From Streptomyces uncialis (lineage in GTDB: Bacteria > Actinomycetota > Actinomycetes > Streptomycetales > Streptomycetaceae): a stretch of DNA of 64,000 nucleotides. The notes beneath the pieces are model-generated. The model saw only the letters and a list, made by a program, of their open reading frames with translations. It was not told where the DNA came from and did no database searches. The DNA lies in assembly GCF_001905345.1 (NCBI RefSeq), contig NZ_LFBV01000002.1:1054001-1118000 (forward strand). The letters are read 5' to 3'. A program made the position numbers and the translations under genes. Positions 58,693 through 64,000 of this stretch are shown here, in pieces; position 1 is the first letter of the stretch, and each line of letters begins with the position of its first letter.

Positions 58693-59769
58693 ATGGGAGG
58701 CTCTGTTCATTGCGAGCCTGAAGTCGAGGAGAGTGAATCCTTGCGGTCCGACGCCAACATCGCGGGACCGATGACCGATCCGGTCCCCGGTCCCCGTACC
58801 GAGACAGCGGGGGAGGATGTTTCACGTGAAACACCGCCCCCGATGGACGACACCCCCATCGGTCGTGCTGCCCAACAGGCGATGGAAGCACTGGGGCGAG
58901 CAGGAGAAGGTCTGCCCCGGCCGGAACAGACCCGGATCATGGTGGTCGCCAACCAGAAGGGCGGGGTAGGCAAGACCACCACGACGGTGAACCTCGCCGC
59001 CTCCCTCGCGTTGCACGGCAACCGGGTCCTGGTGATCGACCTCGACCCTCAGGGCAATGCCTCGACCGCCCTGGGTATAGACCACCACGCCGAAGTGCCC
59101 TCCATCTATGACGTGTTGGTGGAGAGCAAGCCGCTCTCCGATGTGGTGCAGCCCGTCCCGGATGTCGAAGGTCTCTTCTGTGCGCCGGCCACCATCGACC
59201 TCGCGGGCGCGGAGATCGAGCTGGTGTCGCTCGTGGCTCGGGAGAGCCGCTTGCAGCGCGCCATCCAGGCCTATGATCAGCCGCTCGACTATGTGCTGAT
59301 CGACTGCCCGCCGTCCCTGGGGCTGCTCACGGTCAACGCCATGGTCGCGGGCGCGGAAGTGCTGATCCCGATCCAGTGCGAGTACTACGCGCTGGAGGGG
59401 CTGGGCCAGCTGCTGCGGAACGTCGACCTGGTTCGGGGGCACCTCAACCCGAACCTGCATGTCTCGACGATTCTGCTCACCATGTACGACGGCCGTACCC
59501 GGCTCGCCTCACAGGTCGCCGAGGAGGTCCGCACCCACTTCGGCAAAGAGGTACTGCGGACGAGCATTCCCCGCTCGGTGCGGATCTCCGAGGCGCCGAG
59601 CTACGGACAGACGGTCCTGACCTATGACCCTGGGTCGAGCGGCGCCCTCTCCTATCTGGAGGCCGCGCGGGAGATCGCGCTGCGTGGGGCCGAGATCGTC
59701 TACGACGGGCAGTACGCCCACTCGGGTCACCAGAACAAACAGCAGAGCATGGCGGAGGGGATTCAGTGA
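58693..59769 (+). CDS. parA: Chromosome partitioning ATPase ParA
   Basis: 358 residues if ATG 58693 is the start. Walker A type P-loop: [23 protein letters not shown]; Walker A' region [13 protein letters not shown]; Walker [10 protein letters not shown] flexible 90-residue N-terminus precedes the ATPase. Alternative starts are TTG 58741 (with GAGGAGA 9-14 bp upstream), ATG 58771 and ATG 58843. The frame extends further upstream to 58369 but passes through a parS site. It moves ParB-bound origins during sporulation and hyphal growth. It overlaps parB by 4 bp. Confidence 0.88.
   Translation: MGGSVHCEPEVEESESLRSDANIAGPMTDPVPGPRTETAGEDVSRETPPPMDDTPIGRAAQQAMEALGRAGEGLPRPEQTRIMVVANQKGGVGKTTTTVNLAASLALHGNRVLVIDLDPQGNASTALGIDHHAEVPSIYDVLVESKPLSDVVQPVPDVEGLFCAPATIDLAGAEIELVSLVARESRLQRAIQAYDQPLDYVLIDCPPSLGLLTVNAMVAGAEVLIPIQCEYYALEGLGQLLRNVDLVRGHLNPNLHVSTILLTMYDGRTRLASQVAEEVRTHFGKEVLRTSIPRSVRISEAPSYGQTVLTYDPGSSGALSYLEAAREIALRGAEIVYDGQYAHSGHQNKQQSMAEGIQ
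58818..58833. promoter_or_regulatory. parS: parS site inside parA coding sequence
   Basis: Perfect TGTTTCACGTGAAACA. It lies in the N-terminal coding region and encodes the Val-Ser-Arg-Glu-Thr part of the EDVSRETPP segment. Confidence 0.96.
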
Positions 59770-60839
59770 GTGAACGACGTAGGGGTCTGGGCCGCGGACT
59801 TGGTGCCCTGATCCCAGCTGCCCCGACGCCCGAGAAGAGGGCGGCACAGGGAGGTCCGGTGTCCCCGTCCGCGCCGCTCCTCACGGCGGAGCGCGGAGTG
59901 GCCGCGGCGAAGGTGACCTCGCTCCCGCAGAGCACCGTGTCCCCGGAAGCCTCCGTGGCCGTGGTCCCGGAATCGACGACAGGCGCGCACTTCGCGGAAC
60001 TGCCGCTCGACTCCATCACCCCCAACCCCCGCCAGCCGCGTGAGGTCTTCGACGAGGACGCTCTGGCGGAGCTGGTCACCTCCATCAAAGAGGTCGGCCT
60101 TCTCCAGCCCGTGGTCGTACGGCAGGTGGGGCCGGGGCGCTACGAGCTCATCATGGGCGAGCGCCGGTGGCGGGCCTGCCGCGAGGCCGGACTGGACCTC
60201 ATCCCGTCGATCGTGCGCGCCACGGAGGACGACAAGCTCCTTCTGGACGCCCTGCTGGAGAACCTGCACCGGGCCCAGCTCAACCCGCTGGAGGAAGCAG
60301 CCGCGTACGACCAGCTGCTCAAGGACTTCAACTGCACCCATGACCAGCTGGCGGACCGGATCGGCAGGTCCCGGCCGCAGGTCTCCAACACCCTGCGGCT
60401 GCTGAAGCTGTCCCCCGGGGTCCAGCGCAGGGTCGCCGCCGGAGTGCTGTCGGCCGGCCATGCGCGCGCCCTGCTGTCCGTGGACGACTCGGAGGAGCAG
60501 GACCGCCTGGCCCACCGGATCGTCGCGGAGGGTCTCTCGGTCCGTGCGGTCGAGGAGATCGTCACGCTGATGGGCTCGGGCCCGCAGCCCGCCGCGAGGT
60601 CCAAGGGACCGCGTGCCGGTGGTCGGGTCTCGCCCGCGCTGACCGACCTCGCGACCCGTCTCTCGGACCGCTTCGAGACCCGGGTGAAGGTCGACCTGGG
60701 TCAGAAGAAGGGCAAGATCGTCGTCGAGTTCGCCTCGATGGAGGATCTTGAGCGCATCCTTGGCTCACTGGCTCCGGGCGAGGGCCAGGTCCTTCAGAAG
60801 GGCCTGACCGCCCACGCTCCCGAGGACGAGCAGGACTGA
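59766..60839 (+). CDS. parB: Chromosome partitioning protein ParB
   Basis: 357 residues from GTG 59766 (GTGA overlap with parA). The start [10 protein letters not shown] is the ParA-contacting peptide. The CTP-binding [13 protein letters not shown] motif follows [21 protein letters not shown], and the helix-turn-helix is [24 protein letters not shown]. The C-terminus ([26 protein letters not shown]) is the dimerisation domain. It loads on parS sites and slides. Confidence 0.97.
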   Translation: MSERRRGLGRGLGALIPAAPTPEKRAAQGGPVSPSAPLLTAERGVAAAKVTSLPQSTVSPEASVAVVPESTTGAHFAELPLDSITPNPRQPREVFDEDALAELVTSIKEVGLLQPVVVRQVGPGRYELIMGERRWRACREAGLDLIPSIVRATEDDKLLLDALLENLHRAQLNPLEEAAAYDQLLKDFNCTHDQLADRIGRSRPQVSNTLRLLKLSPGVQRRVAAGVLSAGHARALLSVDDSEEQDRLAHRIVAEGLSVRAVEEIVTLMGSGPQPAARSKGPRAGGRVSPALTDLATRLSDRFETRVKVDLGQKKGKIVVEFASMEDLERILGSLAPGEGQVLQKGLTAHAPEDEQD

Positions 60840-60872
60840 GTTGGCTGTGCGCTCCTGTGGTGTGGGAGGAGC

Positions 60873-60925
60873 AAGCGGGAGCGGGTCGCGTCCGGTGCGC
60901 CGGAGGGCGGCCCGCTTCTTTCTTC
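60873..60925 (+). terminator. Possible terminator after parB
   Basis: AAGCGGG (60873-60879) faces CCCGCTT (60911-60917) with an inner TCCGG-TGCG-CCGGA hairpin, followed by a T-rich CTTTCTTCC. Confidence 0.5.
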
Positions 60926-61009
60926 CGTCGCGGCTCGACCTGCTCAGCAACCGAGCGTTCTGACAGCCGCCCGTTCTGACACGGGCGAGAAGAGTGAGGA
61001 CCTGCCTTC

Positions 61010-61627
61010 ATGGGGCGTCGGCTCGTACCGCTCACGCTGGACAACCTCAAGGATCTTCCCCAGCGTTGCCGGTCGTGTGTCTACTGGGAGCTGGACCCGG
61101 TCAGCGGGCAGGCGGCGGTACGGGCTGGGCGGCCCGGCCTGGAGAAGGAAGCCTGGATCTCCGCCGTCCTGTTGGAATGGGGCTCCTGCGGACGGGTCGT
61201 GTATGTGGACGACCTGCCGGTGGGCTTTGTGCTCTACGCCCCGCCCGCCTATGTGCCACGTTCCACCGCGTTCCCCACCAGCCCTGTCTCCGCTGACGCC
61301 GTGCAGCTCATGACAGCGTGGATCGAACCGGGATTCCAGGGCCAGGGACTCGGCCGGGTGATGGTCCAGACGGTCGCCAAGGATTTGATCCGGCGCAATG
61401 TCCGGGCCATCGAGGCATTCGGGCATACGCGGTGGAAGGGTCCGGCGTGTGTGCTTCCGGCGGACCATCTGCTGGCGGTGGGCTTCAAGACGGTCCGGCC
61501 TCATCCCACTTACCCACGTCTCCGGCTTGAGCTGCGGACCACGCTCTCATGGAAGGAAGATGTCGAGATGGCACTCGACCGCCTTCTGGGAGCTGTACAG
61601 AAGGAGCCGGTCCTGCGGCCCCTCTGA
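61010..61627 (+). CDS. GNAT-family N-acetyltransferase
   Basis: 205 residues from ATG 61010. GNAT core: VYVDDLPVGFVLYAPP and the acetyl-CoA loop PGFQGQGLGRVMVQTVAKDL. An N-terminal cysteine pair (RCRSCVYW) is notable and could bind a metal. The gene is conserved between parB and trxA in Streptomyces, but its substrate is not known to me. Confidence 0.85.
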   Translation: MGRRLVPLTLDNLKDLPQRCRSCVYWELDPVSGQAAVRAGRPGLEKEAWISAVLLEWGSCGRVVYVDDLPVGFVLYAPPAYVPRSTAFPTSPVSADAVQLMTAWIEPGFQGQGLGRVMVQTVAKDLIRRNVRAIEAFGHTRWKGPACVLPADHLLAVGFKTVRPHPTYPRLRLELRTTLSWKEDVEMALDRLLGAVQKEPVLRPL

Positions 61628-61630
61628 CGA

Positions 61631-61646
61631 TGTTTCACGTGAAACA
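61631..61646. promoter_or_regulatory. parS: parS site in the 29-bp convergent gap
   Basis: Perfect TGTTTCACGTGAAACA between the stops of the GNAT gene (61627) and trxA (61657), occupying most of the gap. Confidence 0.97.
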
Positions 61647-61656
61647 TCGCGGGTTG

Positions 61657-61989
61657 TCAGTCGGCGATGAAGTCTTCCAGGTCGCGCACGATCGCGGCCT
61701 TCGGCTTGGCGCCGACGATCGTCTTCGCGATCTCGCCGCCCTGATAGACATTGAGGGTCGGGATCGACATCACGCCGTACTTGGCGGCAGTGGCCGGGTT
61801 CTCGTCGATGTTCAGCTTGACGACCTCGATCTTGTCGCCGTACTCGGAGGCGATCGCTTCGAGCGACGGCGCGATCTGCCGGCACGGACCGCACCAGGCC
61901 GCCCAGAAGTCCACCAGGACGGGCTTGTCGTTCTTGAGGACGTCCTCGTCGAAGGAATCGTCGGTCACGTTCTTGAGGCTGCCAGCCAC
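61657..61989 (-). CDS. trxA: Thioredoxin
   Basis: 110 residues from GTG 61989 with AGGAGCTCGCC upstream. Active site WAAWCGPCRQIAPSLEAIA with the redox pair CGPC. Cis-proline segment SIPTLNVYQGG. It reduces protein disulphides and is recharged by TrxB, 47 bp upstream on the same strand. Confidence 0.97.
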   Translation of the reverse strand: MAGSLKNVTDDSFDEDVLKNDKPVLVDFWAAWCGPCRQIAPSLEAIASEYGDKIEVVKLNIDENPATAAKYGVMSIPTLNVYQGGEIAKTIVGAKPKAAIVRDLEDFIAD

Positions 61990-62036
61990 GGCGAGCTCCT
62001 TAACTCGATGATGCGATGAGGCAGTGCAGGGGAGGA

Positions 62037-62999
62037 TCAGACAGCCGCGACAACGGCTGCCTCTTCGTCGGCCAGGGCCGCGAGGTAACGCTCGGCGTCC
62101 AGAGCGGAGGAGCACCCCGTCCCGGCGGCGGTGATCGCCTGGCGGTAGGTGTGGTCGACGACATCGCCGGCGCCGAAGACACCCGTCTGGTTGGTCTTGG
62201 TGGAGGGAGCTTCCACCTTGAGGTAGCCCTCGTCGTCGAGGTCCAGCTGGCCCTTGAACAGCTCGGTACGGGGGTCATGGCCGATGGCGATGAACAGCCC
62301 GGTGACCGGCAGCTCGGAGGTTTCACCCGTCTTGAGGTTGCGCAGCGTCACCCCGGAGAGCTTCGGGTCGCCATGGATCGCGGCGACCTCGTTGTCCCAG
62401 ATAAACTTGATCTTGGGGTCCGCGAACGCGCGGTCCTGCATCGCCTTCGATGCACGGAGGCTGTCCCGGCGGTGCACGATGGTCACCGACTTGGCGAAGC
62501 GGGAGAGGAAGGTCGCCTCCTCCATCGCTGTGTCGCCGCCACCGATGACGGCGATGTCCTGGTCCTTGAAGAAGAACCCGTCACAGGTCGCGCACCAGGA
62601 GACGCCACGACCGGAGAGCGCGTCCTCGTTCGGGAGGCCGAGCTTGCGGTGCTGCGAACCGGTGGTGATGATCACGGCCTTGGCCCGGTGCACGGTACCG
62701 GCGGTGTCCGTGACGGTCTTGATCTCGCCCGTGAGATCGACGGCCACCACATCGTCCGGTACCAGCTCCGCGCCGAAGCGCTCGGCCTGGCCGCGCATGT
62801 TGTCCATGAGGGCCGGGCCCATGATGCCGTCCTGGAAGCCAGGAAAGTTCTCCACCTCGGTGGTGTTCATCAGCGCGCCACCCGCGGTGACAGCGCCCTC
62901 GAAGACCAGAGGCTTCAGCGACGCGCGTGCGGTGTAGAGCGCGGCCGTGTATCCGGCGGGCCCTGAGCCGATGATGATCACGTTACGGACGTCGCTCAC
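62037..62999 (-). CDS. trxB: Thioredoxin reductase
   Basis: 320 residues from GTG 62999 after ACGAGGAATGAAGCC. FAD-binding [19 protein letters not shown], the redox pair [10 protein letters not shown], and NADPH-binding [16 protein letters not shown] are present, with [23 protein letters not shown] at the C-terminus. It uses NADPH to reduce TrxA. Transcription from a SigR-type promoter is predicted. Confidence 0.97.
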   Translation of the reverse strand: MSDVRNVIIIGSGPAGYTAALYTARASLKPLVFEGAVTAGGALMNTTEVENFPGFQDGIMGPALMDNMRGQAERFGAELVPDDVVAVDLTGEIKTVTDTAGTVHRAKAVIITTGSQHRKLGLPNEDALSGRGVSWCATCDGFFFKDQDIAVIGGGDTAMEEATFLSRFAKSVTIVHRRDSLRASKAMQDRAFADPKIKFIWDNEVAAIHGDPKLSGVTLRNLKTGETSELPVTGLFIAIGHDPRTELFKGQLDLDDEGYLKVEAPSTKTNQTGVFGAGDVVDHTYRQAITAAGTGCSSALDAERYLAALADEEAAVVAAV

Positions 63000-63076
63000 G
63001 GCTTCATTCCTCGTCTCTGGAGACTGCTGCTTACTGCCAGGGTGGGAAGTCGACTGGTAGAGCTCCCACACCACCC

Positions 63077-63102
63077 AACGGATACTACGGGGCGTGCATT
63101 CC
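63077..63102 (-). promoter_or_regulatory. SigR-type promoter of trxB-trxA
   Basis: On the minus strand GGAAT (63102-63098), 18 bp, then GTT (63079-63077), exactly the SigR consensus GGAAT-N18-GTT. The trxBA operon is a known SigR target in Streptomyces coelicolor. The start codon lies about 80 bp downstream. Confidence 0.85.
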
Positions 63103-63221
63103 CCTACGGTGCCGGGCACACTGACGGCCCGGTGCGGACGCCCGCCCGATCTTGTGGCCACCTCATGCCGACGCCCTCGACCGTGCGGGCCAAGGGCGTC
63201 CCGGACAGTGGCGCGGGGGTA

Positions 63222-64000
63222 TCAGTCGCGGGCGTACGAGTGACTGAAGAGCACCTCGCCCGAGGCATCCGCCGAGCGCTGAGCGACACAGGCGGTGTCG
63301 ACCAGATAGGCCGAGACCTGCCCGCTGTCGGAGGGATGGGGCAGCACGACCAGGAGGGCATTCCGGCCCTTGAAGGTTCCCTGCTCGGCGGCCAGGGGAG
63401 CGTCACTGCGGCCGATGCCCTGCTGCACACACGCGGGTACCTGCACGGCCGCCGCTGTCGTTGTGTCCTCACCGCGCAGCGGAGTGTTGGGGCGGCTCGG
63501 ATCCGAACTGGAATGGGCTCCGAAAGAAGAGGACCCGGTCGACTCCGCGGCAGACGGCTTCTCCGCCAACAGCTTCGAGACCCGCTTCTCCAGCTCATCG
63601 GTGGAGAAGCCACTGGTGCCGCTGGTCCCTCGGATGGGCCGGTGGGTCGAGGTGTCCCGGGATGAGGAGTCGTTGTCGAGCGACTGCACCAGGAAGGTGC
63701 CCAAGCCGATCGCGGCCACGGTGAAGACAGCGCCGATGGAGACGGTCCGGCGGCGGCCGGTCCGCTGACGGCCACCCCGACCGGGCCCGGTGGAAGTACG
63801 AGCGTGCCCTGCGGGACGGTCGGTGGTGGATACCAGGGGCGATGTTCCACGTGAAACATGCGCGGTTCCACGTGAAACATTCTCGGTCCCCGTACGCGCG
63901 CGCCCCGACCCGGTCGTCTCCTGGGCCTCGACGACATCCTTCTCGACGGTGTTCCGGCCCCCGGGGACGGCCGCTGCTTCCGGGGCCGACCGGGGGGCCG
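63222..64000 (-). CDS. Membrane-anchored protein of unknown function (N-terminus off window)
   Basis: The frame is open through the right window edge, so the start is missing; about 259 codons are visible. A disordered Arg/Thr/Pro-rich region, including two Val-Ser-Arg-Gly-Thr words encoded by parS-like sites, precedes one membrane segment (SIGAVFTVAAIGLGTFLVQSL). A secreted domain then holds VPACVQQGIG and YLVDTACVAQR with a likely disulphide. In Streptomyces the genes next to trxB include sigM and its anti-sigma partner; this protein could occupy that place, but I see no zinc-binding anti-sigma motif in the part visible. Confidence 0.65.
   Translation of the reverse strand, partial: APRSAPEAAAVPGGRNTVEKDVVEAQETTGSGRARTGTENVSRGTAHVSRGTSPLVSTTDRPAGHARTSTGPGRGGRQRTGRRRTVSIGAVFTVAAIGLGTFLVQSLDNDSSSRDTSTHRPIRGTSGTSGFSTDELEKRVSKLLAEKPSAAESTGSSSFGAHSSSDPSRPNTPLRGEDTTTAAAVQVPACVQQGIGRSDAPLAAEQGTFKGRNALLVVLPHPSDSGQVSAYLVDTACVAQRSADASGEVLFSHSYARD
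63843..63858. promoter_or_regulatory. parS: parS-like site inside coding sequence
   Basis: TGTTCCACGTGAAACA, one mismatch to consensus, 5 bp before a second copy. Confidence 0.85.
63864..63879. promoter_or_regulatory. parS: Second parS-like site inside coding sequence
   Basis: GGTTCCACGTGAAACA, two mismatches, 21 bp after the start of the previous site, so the two lie on the same face of the helix at two turns. Confidence 0.75.

Overview
The window is high-GC actinobacterial DNA, almost certainly the replication-origin region of a Streptomyces chromosome. The evidence is the order dnaA-oriC-dnaN-gnd-recF-dciA-gyrB on the minus strand, facing rpmH-rnpA-yidD-yidC-jag-rsmG-parA-parB on the plus strand. 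An origin dense in TTGTCCACA-type DnaA boxes, at least five parS sites, and a SigR-type promoter before trxB-trxA support the same assignment. The species cannot be named from the sequence alone.

Layout. (1) At 3-7850 six tightly coupled plus-strand genes encode an Hsp70-like ATPase (its start lies off the window), a dynamin-like GTPase, a GrpE-like protein, a second dynamin-like GTPase with a membrane segment, a small membrane protein, and a nucleoside-phosphorylase-family protein with a C-terminal membrane anchor. This is the best candidate here for an undescribed system. (2) 8.1-15.7 kb holds accessory genes: DinB-fold enzyme, APH-type kinase, secreted AMIN-like protein, secreted polysaccharide deacetylase, secreted B-lectin, an ABC-transporter remnant, and a divergent SnoaL-like/HxlR pair. 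(3) 15.7-21.3 kb is a large TPR-CHAT protein divergent from a small protein and a membrane protein. (4) 21.3-35 kb holds two MFS exporters, a large subtilase, a DUF1906 cell-wall protein, an alcohol dehydrogenase, a cyclophilin, an AhpD-like protein and a His-rich metal protein. Two of these genes carry nearly identical CsoR-like operators. (5) 35.2-38.9 kb is TetR, a second regulator, 13 perfect heptanucleotide repeats, then a PpdK-like protein lacking the PEP domain. (6) 39-41.8 kb is a small membrane protein and an AraC-SDR-DedA-like operon.

(7) At 41,971-46,273 gyrB is followed not by gyrA, as is usual in Streptomyces, but by a topoisomerase IV B-subunit (ParE-type) gene. Conserved origin synteny therefore ends immediately after gyrB. 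(8) 46.7-61.6 kb is the conserved replication, protein-insertion and segregation core. (9) 61.6-64 kb is parS, trxA, trxB with a SigR promoter, and the start-truncated gene of a membrane-anchored protein that itself contains two parS-like sites.

The right third works as one unit: DnaA opens oriC, DnaN, RecF and DciA serve the fork, GyrB handles supercoiling, and ParA/ParB act on the parS sites. The left two thirds are accessory and regulatory genes, with no transposase, integrase, tRNA, rRNA or CRISPR array that I could see.
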